DNA of 64,000 bases from Agrococcus sediminis (GTDB lineage: Bacteria > Actinomycetota > Actinomycetes > Actinomycetales > Microbacteriaceae), in contig NZ_VOIR01000012.1 in assembly GCF_007923295.1 (NCBI RefSeq), forward strand, positions 186,001 to 250,000, read 5' to 3'. The translations under genes and the position numbers were made by a program. The notes below the pieces were generated by a model that saw only the letters and a list, made by a program, of their open reading frames with translations, was not told where the DNA came from and did no database searches. This document shows positions 50,179 to 60,622 of the stretch, piece by piece; the first letter of the stretch is position 1, and each line of letters starts with the position of its first letter.

Positions 50179-50184
50179 CTGTCG

Positions 50185-50214
50185 ATTCTCGCACGGATCA
50201 GGATGTCCGTGCAA
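50185..50214 (-). promoter_or_regulatory. S10 operon promoter
   Basis: Minus-strand TTGCAC (50209-50214) and GAGAAT (50185-50190), 18 bases apart. It lies between the terminator at 50291 and the leader hairpins, the expected place for the main r-protein promoter. The 378 bases from 49953 to 50330 hold this promoter, its leader and the upstream terminator, and no gene. Confidence 0.68.
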
Positions 50215-50290
50215 CCCGGGCGTGTCGCGCCTGCTGCCGCGTCGTTCCGCGGCTGCGGCCGGCCGCGCCGCCATCCTCCCACGCACGGCG

Positions 50291-50318
50291 GAGGGGCGGG
50301 GATCGCTCCCCGCCCCTC
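50291..50318 (-). terminator. Terminator of the MT0933-like gene
   Basis: A 12-bp perfect stem (GAGGGGCGGGGA and complement) with loop TCGC, 12 bases after the stop of the small gene at 50331. It insulates the S10 promoter. Confidence 0.78.
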
Positions 50319-50330
50319 GGTGCTCCCGCG

Positions 50331-50561
50331 CTACTGGCGCGGCTCGTCGTCCTGCGGCTGCGCCCCGGCAGCGTCTGCGTCGGAGTGGCCGAGGAAGCCG
50401 TCGGCGTGCTCCTGCACGCCGTCGGTGTGCTCGGCGAAGCGCCCGCCCGAGAGCCGGTCGAAGCCGTCGCCGGCGGCCTGGATGCCCTGGTCGCTGTGCT
50501 GCTCGCCCTGCTCGTTGTCGAGCGCGTCCTTCGCCTTGTTCACGAAGTCATCGATGCCCAT
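50331..50561 (-). CDS. MT0933/Rv0909-like small protein (antitoxin-family)
   Basis: 76 residues: MGIDDFVNKAKDALDNEQGEQHSDQGIQAAGDGFDRLSGGRFAEHTDGVQEHADGFLG with an acidic Gln/Asp tail. This resembles the short actinobacterial proteins placed in an MT0933-like antitoxin family (Rv0909 is the type). AGGAGG precedes the ATG. No toxin gene is next to it: neighbours are the S10 operon and a divergent arginase-family gene. A solitary stress or CsbD-like role is equally possible. Confidence 0.7.
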   Translation of the reverse strand: MGIDDFVNKAKDALDNEQGEQHSDQGIQAAGDGFDRLSGGRFAEHTDGVQEHADGFLGHSDADAAGAQPQDDEPRQ

Positions 50562-50650
50562 GCATGCCTCCTGTCCCGTCGCGCGGATCGCGGCGTGCCC
50601 ACCACCGAACCACACCCGCGGCGATCGCGCCAGTGCTCCGGCCCGATCGC

Positions 50651-50656
50651 TACGCT
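50651..50656 (+). promoter_or_regulatory. -10 element of the arginase-family gene (leaderless type)
   Basis: TACGCT six bases before the ATG at 50663, with no ribosome site between. Confidence 0.55.
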
Positions 50657-50662
50657 CGCGGC

Positions 50663-51562
50663 ATGGCGCTCCCCCACGATCCCAGCTGGCCCCGCGCGGG
50701 CGGATGGCCGCAGCTCGCCGAGGCCGAGGGGGCCGTCGACGCGGTGCTCGTCGGGCTCGGGACCCACGCGACGTCGCTGAGCCCCACCGCCGCGCACTCG
50801 ACGCCGCCCGCGGTGCGCGAGGCGCTGCGCCGCTACTCGCCGCACGCCGCGGCGGCGCCGCTCGCGGGGCTGCGGATCGCCGACGCCGGCGACGCGGCCG
50901 ACCCCGACGGCGACGAGGCAGGCGCTGCGGCGCTCGTCGCGGGGGCCGCGGCCCGCGCGCGGCTCGTGCTCGCGATCGGCGGCGACAATGCCGCGACCGT
51001 GCCCGCCGCCCTCGGCGCCTGGGGCGCATCCGTCGGCTCCGCCGGCCTCATCACGATCGACGCGCACCACGACCTGCGCGACGGCCGCAGCAACGGCTCG
51101 CCGGTGCGCCGGCTGCTCGAGGCGGGCCTCGACGGGCGCCGCGTCGTGCAGATCGGGATCCAGGACTTCGCCAACTCCGCGGCCTACGCCGAGCGGGCCG
51201 AGGCGGCGGGCATCACGGTGATCGCCCGCGACGCGTGCGAGGCGGCCCCGATGCACGAGATCGCCGCCCGCGCCGTCGCGATCGCCGCGGCCGCCGGCGG
51301 ACCGGTGCACGTCGACGTCGACGTCGACGTCTGCGACCGAGCCGTCGCGCCCGGCTGCCCGGCCTCCACCCCCGGAGGGCTCAGCGCCTGGCAGCTGCGG
51401 CAGCTCGTGCGCGCCCTCGCGGCCGCGCCCGAGGTGACCTCGATCGACTTCACCGAGGTCGACGCATCCGCCGACGCCTCCGACGGGCGCACCGTGCGGC
51501 TCGTGGCGCTCGGGATCCTCGAGGCGCTCGCCGGCCTGGCGCTCAGAGCCCCCGCATCGTGA
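50663..51562 (+). CDS. hutG: Arginase-family hydrolase, probable formimidoylglutamase
   Basis: 299 residues of the ureohydrolase fold. Metal motifs: GGDN at 106-109 (most family members have GGDH), DAHHDLRDG at 133-141, DVDVDVCDRAVAPG at 218-231, and a final IDFTEVD. With hutH, hutU and hutI about 3-8 kb away, the most likely reaction is N-formimidoyl-glutamate to glutamate and formamide, completing histidine breakdown. It is separated from those genes by the PKS cassette and lies on the opposite strand. The Asn in place of the metal-ligand His is notable. It overlaps the convergent flavoprotein gene by 20 bases. Confidence 0.75.
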   Translation: MALPHDPSWPRAGGWPQLAEAEGAVDAVLVGLGTHATSLSPTAAHSTPPAVREALRRYSPHAAAAPLAGLRIADAGDAADPDGDEAGAAALVAGAAARARLVLAIGGDNAATVPAALGAWGASVGSAGLITIDAHHDLRDGRSNGSPVRRLLEAGLDGRRVVQIGIQDFANSAAYAERAEAAGITVIARDACEAAPMHEIAARAVAIAAAAGGPVHVDVDVDVCDRAVAPGCPASTPGGLSAWQLRQLVRALAAAPEVTSIDFTEVDASADASDGRTVRLVALGILEALAGLALRAPAS

Positions 51563-52688
51563 ACGCGCGGGCCACGGCCGCCCGCCCCGGCGGCAGCGCG
51601 AGCGCCCGCACGAGCAGCATGCGCGCCGCGAGCTCCGTGCCGCCGGCGGGCGAGCCCATCCCCATGTTCCAGGCGGCGCGCCGCATCGCGCGCTTGGCCG
51701 CCTCGCCGCGCGCGAGGGCGTAGGCCGCGAGGGCCTCGGCGCCGCGACGCTCGTCGGCGAGCGCACGCGAGAGGGCCGCGTCGAGGGCCAGCGCGTCGAG
51801 CCAGCCGAGACTCATGCCCTGGCCGCCGATCGGGCTCACCTCGTGCGCCGCGTCGCCGACGAGCGCCACCCGCCCGACCGCCGCGCGCTCCGCGAGGTGC
51901 TGGCGCGCGACGAACGCGCTCGGCTCCGCGCCCGCGGGCAGCCGCGGCGGGTCGACGAGCCGCTCGTCGAGGAGGCGCTGGAACCGAGCGAGGCCGATGC
52001 CGGGCTCCGGCTCCCGCAGCCGCACCACCCAGCGCCGCCGGCCGCCCGGGAGCGGGAACGACTCGACGATGCCGCCGGGCTCGAGGTGCAGGTGCGCCTC
52101 GCCGTGCTGCGCATCCGGGCGAGCACCCGCGCCCTCCGGCTCGTCGACGTCGACCATCGCGTACGCGCCCCAGCCGTGGCGGAGCCGCCAGCGCACGCCG
52201 AGCATCGCGCGCACCGCGCTGCGCACGCCGTCGGCGCCCACCGCCCAGCGCGCCTCGACCGGGGCGCTCCCCTCGATCCCGAGCCCGACGGCGTCCGCCC
52301 GCTGGGTCAGCGCCACGACGCGCGCGCCGGTGCGCAGCGCGCCGGGCGCGAGCGCCGCGAGCCGCTCGCGCAGCAGCGCCTCGGTGCGGTGCTGCGGCAG
52401 CGCGCGGATCGGCGCCTCGTCGAAGCGCAGCCGCGCGAGCTCGCGCCCGCCGCGCAGCGCCGCGCCCGCGGTGATGGCAGTCGACTCCGCGCGCACGGCG
52501 TCGCCGACGCCCGCCGCGTCGAGGGCCGCGAGCCCCGGCGGGTGGATGCCGAACGCGCGCGACGCCGCCGACGGCGCGGTGCGCCGCTCGAGCACGACGA
52601 CGTCGAGCCCCCGCTGCGCGAGGAGGCACGCGAGGTGCAGGCCCACGGCGCCCGCCCCGACGACCGCGACGTCGTGGCGCGCGCTCAC
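51543..52688 (-). CDS. FAD-dependent monooxygenase (SrsC-like hydroxylase)
   Basis: 381 residues of the PHBH-type flavoprotein fold: ADP-binding VAVVGAGAVGLHLACLLAQRGLDVVVLERR at the start and the second FAD motif RVALVGDAAHEVSPIGGQGMSLGW near 295. Last gene of the type III PKS-methyltransferase-flavoprotein unit; in Streptomyces griseus srsABC the equivalent enzyme hydroxylates the phenolic ring of alkylresorcinols. The GTG start at 52688 follows GGGAGGC and overlaps the methyltransferase stop (GTGA). Its 3' end overlaps hutG by 20 bases. Confidence 0.8.
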   Translation of the reverse strand: MSARHDVAVVGAGAVGLHLACLLAQRGLDVVVLERRTAPSAASRAFGIHPPGLAALDAAGVGDAVRAESTAITAGAALRGGRELARLRFDEAPIRALPQHRTEALLRERLAALAPGALRTGARVVALTQRADAVGLGIEGSAPVEARWAVGADGVRSAVRAMLGVRWRLRHGWGAYAMVDVDEPEGAGARPDAQHGEAHLHLEPGGIVESFPLPGGRRRWVVRLREPEPGIGLARFQRLLDERLVDPPRLPAGAEPSAFVARQHLAERAAVGRVALVGDAAHEVSPIGGQGMSLGWLDALALDAALSRALADERRGAEALAAYALARGEAAKRAMRRAAWNMGMGSPAGGTELAARMLLVRALALPPGRAAVARAFTMRGL

Positions 52689-53407
52689 GGCGCCTCCCGC
52701 ACGAGCTCGAGCCGCGACGGCAGGCCGCGCCGCACGCTCCACCCCGGCGGCACCGCGGCCGCGAGCTCGGCGGGCGTGCTGCTGCGGCGGATCGAGGCGA
52801 GGCCGTCGGGGCGGATGAGCGTGCCGCGCAGGAGCGTGGGCTGCAGCGGCCAGGTGGCGGCGGCGAAGGCCGCGTACGCGAGCGGCGAGCGGGCGATGTC
52901 GCCGTGGACGGCGACGCCGCCCGGCGCCGTCAGCCGCTCCGAGTCGGCGAGCACCGCGCCGAGCTCGGCGGGCGACAGGTGGTGCAGCACGTGGTTCGAC
53001 ACGACGACGTCGAAGCGCTCGCCCGCGGCGACCAGGTCGCCGGTCGTCGCCTGGCGCAGCTCGAGGCCCGGCACGGGGCCGAGCCCGCGCGCGTAGGCCA
53101 TCGCGCGCGCATCCGGATCGATCGCCACCACGCGCAGCCCGCCGCCGTCGCGCGCCGCCCAGCGCAGCAGCCGGCGCGGCAGGTCGGCGCCGCCCGTGCC
53201 GACGTCGAGGAGCCGCACCTGCCGCCCCGCGCGCAGCCGCGGGCGGATCCAGCGGCGGTAGAGCGCCCCGCGGCCCGACACCGCGGCGTTGACGAGGTCG
53301 AACCTCGCGTAGGTGCGCGCGAGCACCTCGGGGTCGCAGCCCGGGTCGTCCATCGCTTCGCGCGCATCCGGGTCGCGATCGCGCAGCGCCCAGCGCGGCA
53401 CGCTCAT
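52685..53407 (-). CDS. Class I SAM-dependent methyltransferase (SrsB-like)
   Basis: 240 residues. The SAM-binding core reads VRLLDVGTGGADLPRRLLRWAA, then VVAIDPDARAMAYARG and FDVVVSNHVLHHLSPAELGAVLADSERLTAPGG, as in UbiE-type O- and C-methyltransferases. ATGA overlap with the PKS gene and GTGA overlap with the flavoprotein make a tight three-gene operon. Expected to methylate the PKS product; which atom is unknown. Confidence 0.8.
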   Translation of the reverse strand: MSVPRWALRDRDPDAREAMDDPGCDPEVLARTYARFDLVNAAVSGRGALYRRWIRPRLRAGRQVRLLDVGTGGADLPRRLLRWAARDGGGLRVVAIDPDARAMAYARGLGPVPGLELRQATTGDLVAAGERFDVVVSNHVLHHLSPAELGAVLADSERLTAPGGVAVHGDIARSPLAYAAFAAATWPLQPTLLRGTLIRPDGLASIRRSSTPAELAAAVPPGWSVRRGLPSRLELVREAP

Positions 53408-54546
53408 CCCTGGACGGTGAGCAGCGCCGACTCGACCGTGAGGCCGGGGCCGAACGCCATCGCTGCGACGCGCTCGCCGTCGGCGGCGTCCGAGCGCAGG
53501 ATCCGGTCGAGCACGAACAGCACGGTGGCGCTCGACATGTTGCCGAAGTCGCGCAGCGTCTCGCGCGCCGGCACGAGCTGCGCCTCGGAGAGCCGCAGCG
53601 TCGACTCGACCTTGTCGAGGATGCTGCGCCCGCCCGGGTGGATGGCCCAGTGCCTGACCGCGTCGCCCGCGCGGCCCTCGCCGAGCGCGGCACCCAGCGC
53701 CGCCTCCTGCGAGAGGAGCGGCTCGATCGCGCCCACGATGTGCTCGCCGATGAGCGACGGCACCGCGTTCGAGAGCACCATCTCGAAGCCGTGGTCGCCG
53801 ATCCGCCACGCCATGTCGCCCTCGCCCTGCGGCGTCGTGCGGGTCGCGAACGCGTCGAGCCGCAGCGCGCGCTCGCCCTCGGCCGTCGGCCGCGCGGTCA
53901 CGACGCCCGCGCCCGCGCCGTCGCCGAAGAGCGACGTCGCGACGATCGTGTCGGGATCGTTGGAGGTGCGCAGGTGCAGCGTGCAGAGCTCGACGCTCAC
54001 GACGAGCACGACCGCCGACGCGTCGGCCTCGCACAGCTGCGCCGCGAGCCGCAGCGCCGGCACCGCCGCGTAGCAGCCCATGAAGCCCAGGTGGTAGCGC
54101 TGCACGCCCGCGGGGAGGCCCAGGTCGCGCGCGAGCACGAAGTCCGGCCCCGGCGCGTAGAAGCCGGTGCACGAGACCGTGATGACGTGCGTGACGTCGG
54201 CGGCCTCGAGGTCGGGCACCGCCGCGAGCGCCGCGCCGCCCGCCTCGACGTAGAGGCGGCTCGCGTGCTCGGCGTAGCGGTCGTTGCGCAGCCGCGTGCC
54301 GGGGTCGAGCAGGAGGCCGGTGCTGCGGTCGAAGAACGCGGGCTCCTCGGGCCCGTCGCCCGAGAGCGTCAGCTCGTCGACGACCGTGTAGCGGTGGTCG
54401 ATGCCCGAGACGCCGAACGAGGTCGAGACGATGCGCTGGGCGAGCCGCGACAGGCCGGGCTGCGCGCCGAACACCTCCGCCACCTCGGTCTGGACGAGCC
54501 GCGTGGGCGGCACGGCAGTGGACAGGCCCCTCAGCGTCACCGTCAT
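53404..54546 (-). CDS. Type III polyketide synthase
   Basis: 380 residues of the chalcone-synthase fold. The catalytic triad is present: Cys 158 in HLGFMGCYAAVPAL, His 303 in HWAIHPGGRSILDKVE and Asn 336 in FGNMSSATVLFVLD. It extends a starter acyl-CoA with malonyl-CoA and cyclises the chain; with the methyltransferase and flavin hydroxylase downstream, alkylresorcinol- or pyrone-type phenolic lipids are likely. No ribosome site, but TACGCT lies six bases before the ATG. Divergent from nothing; hutI ends 32 bases upstream. Confidence 0.88.
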   Translation of the reverse strand: MTVTLRGLSTAVPPTRLVQTEVAEVFGAQPGLSRLAQRIVSTSFGVSGIDHRYTVVDELTLSGDGPEEPAFFDRSTGLLLDPGTRLRNDRYAEHASRLYVEAGGAALAAVPDLEAADVTHVITVSCTGFYAPGPDFVLARDLGLPAGVQRYHLGFMGCYAAVPALRLAAQLCEADASAVVLVVSVELCTLHLRTSNDPDTIVATSLFGDGAGAGVVTARPTAEGERALRLDAFATRTTPQGEGDMAWRIGDHGFEMVLSNAVPSLIGEHIVGAIEPLLSQEAALGAALGEGRAGDAVRHWAIHPGGRSILDKVESTLRLSEAQLVPARETLRDFGNMSSATVLFVLDRILRSDAADGERVAAMAFGPGLTVESALLTVQG

Positions 54547-54552
54547 GCGGCG

Positions 54553-54558
54553 AGCGTA
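54553..54558 (-). promoter_or_regulatory. PKS operon -10 element (leaderless type)
   Basis: TACGCT on the minus strand, six bases before the PKS ATG and just after the end of hutI. Confidence 0.58.
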
Positions 54559-54578
54559 GTGGCGGCGCCTGTGCGTCG

Positions 54579-55792
54579 CTACGACAGCCGGTCGGGCGCC
54601 ACGACGAGGTCGCCCGCGCGCCAGACGGCGTGCACGAGCGGCACGCCGGGCCGGTAGGCGAGGTGGGTGACCGAGGGCGCGTCGAGCACCTGCAGGTCGG
54701 CGCGCGCACCGGGGCGGATGCGTCCGAGGGGCGCGAGCGGCCGGCCGTCGCGGCCCGTGCGGGGCGCGTCGCGGTCGATGGCCGCCGCACCGCCGAGGGT
54801 CGCCGCGCGCACGGCCTCCTCGACCGTCAGGCCCATCTGCAGCACCGCGGTCGCGACGCAGTACGCCATCGACGTCGTGTAGCTCGTGCCCGGGTTGCAG
54901 TTGCTCGCGATCGCCACGACGGCGCCCGCGTCGAGCAGCCGGCGGGCGGGTGCGAGCGGCATGCGGGTCGACAGGTCGCACGCGGGCAGCACCGTGGCCA
55001 CCGTGCCGCGGCCGCCGTGCCAGCTGTCGGCGAGCATCGCCACCTCGTCGTCGTCGAGGAAGGCGACGTGGTCGACGCTCAGCGCGCCGAGCTCCACTGC
55101 GAGCCGCGTGCCGGGGCCGGGCCCGAGCTGGTTGCCGTGCACACGCAGGGCGAGCCCGCGCGCCCGAGCGGCCTCCAGCACCCGCCGCGACTGCTGCTCG
55201 TCGAAGGCGCCGCGCTCGCAGAAGACGTCGACCGCGTCGACGTGCGGCGCGACGGCCTCGAGCATCTCGCCCGCGACGAGGTCGACGTAGCCCTGCGCAT
55301 CCGAGCCCTCCGGCACGAGGTGCGCGCCGAGGAAGGTGACGGCGTCGGCGCGGGCGGCGGCGATGCGCGCCGAGCGCAGCTCGTCGGCGACCGTGAGCCC
55401 GTAGCCCGTCTTCACCTCGAGCGCCGTCGTGCCGCCGCGGAGCGCCTCGTCGGCGAGCCGGTCGAGGTTCGCGGCCAGCTCGTCGTCGCTCGCGGCCCGG
55501 GTCGCCGCGACGGTGACGCCGATGCCGCCCGCCGCGTACGGCTCCCCCGCCATGCGCGCCTCGAACTCGGCGGTGCGGTCGCCGGCGAAGACGAGGTGGG
55601 TGTGGCTGTCGACCCACCCCGGCAGCACGGCGCGGCCGGCGACGTCGACGCGCGCGTCGGCGGCGGGCGCAGCGGCGGCCTGACCGACCCACGCCACGAG
55701 CCCGCCCTCGAGCACGACGGCCGCGTCGCGCATCCGTCCGAGCTCGTCGTCGTTCGTGGTGAGCTCGCCGATGCCCGTGACGAGGGTCGACA

Positions 55793-55793
<1 letters not shown>
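54579..55793 (-). CDS. hutI: Imidazolonepropionase
   Basis: 404 residues, amidohydrolase fold. Hydrolyses 4-imidazolone-5-propionate to N-formimidoyl-glutamate. Metal motif [15 protein letters not shown], then [37 protein letters not shown] and [14 protein letters not shown], all in order. The ATG overlaps the hutU stop (TGATG). Third gene of hutH-hutU-hutI. Confidence 0.95.
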
Positions 55794-57447
<1,654 letters not shown>

Positions 57448-57451
<4 letters not shown>

Positions 57452-59052
57452 GCGCCTCCCTCTCGCTCGATCCCCACCTGGAACGCCTCGTCGGCATCCG
57501 CCGTCCACGCCTCGCCGCCCTCGGCCAGCCCCGCCTCGATGAGCGCGCCCCCGCCGACCACGAAGGCGACGGATGCCTCGATGTCGCGGGCGAGGAACCG
57601 GTCGGGCCCGATGCCCGGCACGAGGCGCCGCAGCCCTGCGATCACGCGACCGGTGCGCTCCCCCGCGGGCTCGGCGCGCAGCTCGATGCCGCGCGCGGCC
57701 GTCATCACCTCGATCGCGAGCACCCGGCCGAGGCCGTCGACGGCGCGGCGCAGCTTGCGCGCGGCGCCCCAGCCCATCGAGACGTGGTCCTCCTGCATCG
57801 CGCTCGACGGGATCGAGTCGACCGAGGCCGGCACCGCGAGGCGCTTCAGCTCGGAGACGATCCCCGCCTGCGTGTACTGCGCGATCATCAGGCCCGAGTC
57901 GACGCCCGGGTCATCGGCGAGGAACGGCGGGAGGCCCCACGAGCGCGCGGGGTCGAGGAAGCGGTCGGAGCGGCGCTCGCTCATCGACGCGACGTCGGCG
58001 ATCGAGATGGCGAGGAAGTCGAGCACGGCCGCGACCGGCGCGCCGTGGAAGTTGCCGTTCGACACCACCCGGCCGTCGGCCAGCACCACGGGGTTGTCGA
58101 TCGCGCTCGCGAGCTCGACCTCAGCCACGCGGGCCGCGTGCGCCGCCGTGTCGCGAGCGGTGCCGTGCACCTGCGGGGCGCAGCGCAGCGAGTAGGCGTC
58201 CTGCACGCGCGTGTCCTCGGGCCCCTTGTGGCTCGCGACGATCGGGCTGCCCTCGAGCAGCGCCGCGATCGTCGCGGCGCTCGCCGCCTGGCCCGGGTGC
58301 GGGCGCAGCGCCATGAGGTCGGCGGCGAACGGCGCATCGGTGCCGAGCAGCCCCTCGACGCTCATCGCGGCGGCGAGGTCGGCGGTCGCGAGCAGCTTGT
58401 CGAGGTCGGCGAGCGCGAGGCAGAGCATCGCGAGCATGCCGTCGGTGCCGTTGACGAGCGCGAGGCCCTCCTTCTCGGCGAGCACGACGGGTGCGAGGCC
58501 GGCGCGCTCGAGCGCGGCCGACGCATCCATGACCTCGCCGTCGAGCCGCCCCGGCCCGCTCACCTCGACGACGCCCTCGCCCATCGCCGCGAGCGCCACG
58601 TGCGACAGCGGCGCGAGGTCGCCCGAGCAGCCGAGCGACCCGTACTCACCGACCACGGGCGTGATGCCGGCGTTGAGCATCGCGGCGTAGAGCTCGGCGG
58701 TGGCGCGGCGCACGCCGGTGCGCCCGGTCGCGAGCGTCTGGAGGCGCAGCAGCATGAGGCCGCGCACGACCTCGCGCTCGACCGCCTCGCCGCTCGAGGC
58801 GGCGTGCGAGCGGATGAGCGACTGCTGCAGGCGCGTGCGGTCGCCGGGCGCGATGGCGGTGTTCGCGAGCGCGCCGAAGCCGGTCGAGATGCCGTAGTGC
58901 GGCCGATCGTCGGCCGCGAGCGCGTCGATGACGACGCGGGCCGCGTCGATGCGCTCGAGCGCCGCGGGGCTCAGCTCGACCCGCGCGTCGAATCGGGCGA
59001 CCTGCACCACCTGGTGCCGCGTGAGGGGGGCGTCTCCGATGACCACTGCCAT
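57448..59052 (-). CDS. hutH: Histidine ammonia-lyase
   Basis: 534 residues. Deaminates histidine to urocanate. The self-formed MIO electrophile arises from Cys142-Ser143-Gly144 in [17 protein letters not shown] (Cys rather than the more common Ala at the first place, as in several actinobacterial enzymes). Tyr and substrate motifs [23 protein letters not shown] and [15 protein letters not shown] are intact. First gene of the hut unit, divergent from an IclR regulator with a palindrome between. Confidence 0.96.
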
Positions 59053-59106
59053 GCCGCCATTCCAGCGCCCCGGCCGGGCGCGCGCATCCGCCTGGCGCAG
59101 CTTCGT

Positions 59107-59122
59107 GTCTGAGATATCGGAC
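59107..59122. promoter_or_regulatory. Imperfect palindrome, candidate IclR operator
   Basis: GTCTGAGATATCGGAC is symmetric at most outer positions. It is the only AT-containing palindrome between hutH and the IclR gene and overlaps the -35 region paired with TACACT (59129-59134), so binding could repress the regulator and the hut operon together. Confidence 0.45.
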
Positions 59123-59181
59123 GCCGCCTACACTGGGGCGATCAGCGGCCGGGGCGGGGCCGCGACGAGCGGAGGGTGCCG

Positions 59182-59943
59182 ATGGGGATGCCGCGGATGC
59201 CGGCGGCCAGGAGCGCTCTGCGCGTGCTGTCGCTGCTCGCCGAGCAGGCAGGGCCCGTGCGGGCCGCGACCATCGCGCGCGAGCTGGGCCTGCCTCGCTC
59301 GAGCGCGTACCAGCTGCTCCAGGTCATGCGCGACGAGGGCTTCCTCGTGCACTACCCGGAGCTCGGCGCCTGGGGCCCGAGCGCGCGGGTGCAGCAGATC
59401 GGCTCGCGCGTCGCGGCCGCGACCCGGCTCGAGCGGCTCGCGCAGCCGATCCTCGACCGGCTCGTCGCGCGATCGCCGATCCCCGCGACGAGCCACCTCG
59501 CGGTGCTCGCCGGCAGCGACGTCGCCTACGCCGGGCGCGGCGAGGGGCGCCGATCCCCCGTGACGGTCTCGCGCGTGGGCGTGCGGCTGCCCGCGGTGCG
59601 CACGGCGACCGGCCGCGCGATGCTCGCGGCGCTCGGCGACGACCAGGTGCGGGCGCTGCTGCCGCACGACCGCGACCTGGCCGGCGAGCGGCCGGCGACG
59701 CGGTCCGCCCTCACCGCGCTGCTCGCGGGGGTGCGGCGGCGCGGCTGGGCGACCGAGGACGGCGAGGTCGACGCGGCCTACGGCTCCGTCGCGGCCGCCG
59801 CCCGCGACGCCGCCGGCTACCCCGCGGCGTCGGTGGGCCTCACGTTCCGGCTGGTCGACGCCGACGAGGCCGCGTGGGCGGCGCTCGGCGGCGCGAGCGC
59901 CGCGGCCGCCGCCGAGCTGACGCGCAGGCTCGGCGGCGGCTGA
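59182..59943 (+). CDS. IclR-family transcription regulator
   Basis: 253 residues. A winged-helix N-terminus (ALRVLSLLAEQAGPVRAATIARELGLPRSSAYQLLQVMRDEGFL) is followed by a ligand-binding GAF-like IclR domain (LARPSIPATSHLAVLAG region, RLPAVRTATGRAMLAAL, and a GYPAASVGLTF ending). The ATG at 59182 has GGAGGG five bases upstream; a GTG at 59176 is less likely. Divergent from hutH, so probably the local histidine-utilisation regulator, with urocanate a likely effector by analogy only. Confidence 0.87.
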   Translation: MGMPRMPAARSALRVLSLLAEQAGPVRAATIARELGLPRSSAYQLLQVMRDEGFLVHYPELGAWGPSARVQQIGSRVAAATRLERLAQPILDRLVARSPIPATSHLAVLAGSDVAYAGRGEGRRSPVTVSRVGVRLPAVRTATGRAMLAALGDDQVRALLPHDRDLAGERPATRSALTALLAGVRRRGWATEDGEVDAAYGSVAAAARDAAGYPAASVGLTFRLVDADEAAWAALGGASAAAAAELTRRLGGG

Positions 59944-59947
59944 GACG

Positions 59948-60487
59948 TCAGGCCAGGCGGGTCTCGACCGGCGTCGGGTTCGAGAAGAGGTCGTGCACGG
60001 GGCAGTGCGCGTCGACGAGCCGGCGCAGCTCCTCGAAGCGGGCGCGCTCGTGGGGGCCGTCGATGTCGACGACGACCCGCACGCCGGCGAACCCGGGGCG
60101 CACGTCGTCGGCGCCGAACAGGCCGCGCACGTCGAGGTCGCCCTCGGCGCGCAGCTCGAGCCGGTCGATCGCGAGCCCGAGCCGCTTGGCGTACAGGCGG
60201 TAGACGACGGTCTGGCACGCGAGCAGCGCGCCGAGCGCCGCCTCCACGGGGCTCGCGCCGGCGTCGTCGCCCGCGAGGCCGGCCGGCTCGTCGATGAGCC
60301 ACTCGTGCCGGCCGGCGCGGATGCGCGTCGCGACCGCGCCCTGGGCCTCGCCGTCGGCGCGGAAGACGAGCCGGGCGTTCGCGACGTCGGCGGCGAGCCG
60401 CTCGCCCCATGCGCGCTCGGCTTCGTCGAGGCGCGCCTCGCGGTCGGCGTCGGTGACGGGGGCGGCGGATGCGGTGGTGATGCTCAT
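59948..60487 (-). CDS. OsmC/YhfA-like protein
   Basis: 179 residues. The alpha/beta OsmC fold has its two reactive Cys in GALLACQTVVYRLYAKRLG and VDAHCPVHDLFSNPTPV; the core also has EWLIDEPAGLAGDDAGASPVEAAL. Such proteins reduce organic hydroperoxides or act as disulfide carriers. The ATG at 60487 has GAGGAGATCC; an extension to 60514 lacks one. Convergent with the IclR gene (four-base gap). Confidence 0.88.
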   Translation of the reverse strand: MSITTASAAPVTDADREARLDEAERAWGERLAADVANARLVFRADGEAQGAVATRIRAGRHEWLIDEPAGLAGDDAGASPVEAALGALLACQTVVYRLYAKRLGLAIDRLELRAEGDLDVRGLFGADDVRPGFAGVRVVVDIDGPHERARFEELRRLVDAHCPVHDLFSNPTPVETRLA

Positions 60488-60524
60488 GCGGATCTCCTCG
60501 GTTCGGGGATCCACACGCTAGGGA

Positions 60525-60558
60525 GCGACGCGGCGGGCGCGGAAGCCCGCCGCGTCGC
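60525..60558 (-). terminator. Hairpin after the 85-residue gene
   Basis: A 14-bp perfect stem (60525-60538 with 60545-60558) and six-base loop lie upstream of the OsmC-like gene and 65 bases after the small gene at 60623. Between them GGCGTCAC-like units repeat three times (60559-60590). The hairpin probably ends the small-gene transcript. Confidence 0.6.
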
Positions 60559-60622
60559 ACGGCGTCACGCGGCGTCGCGGGGCGTCACAGAGCCGCCGTG
60601 CCGTCGACCCGCGACCGCCGCC

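Noticed and set aside
60559-60590. GGCGTCAC short tandem repeat as a functional array
   Set aside because: Only about three imperfect units next to a hairpin; too short to interpret.
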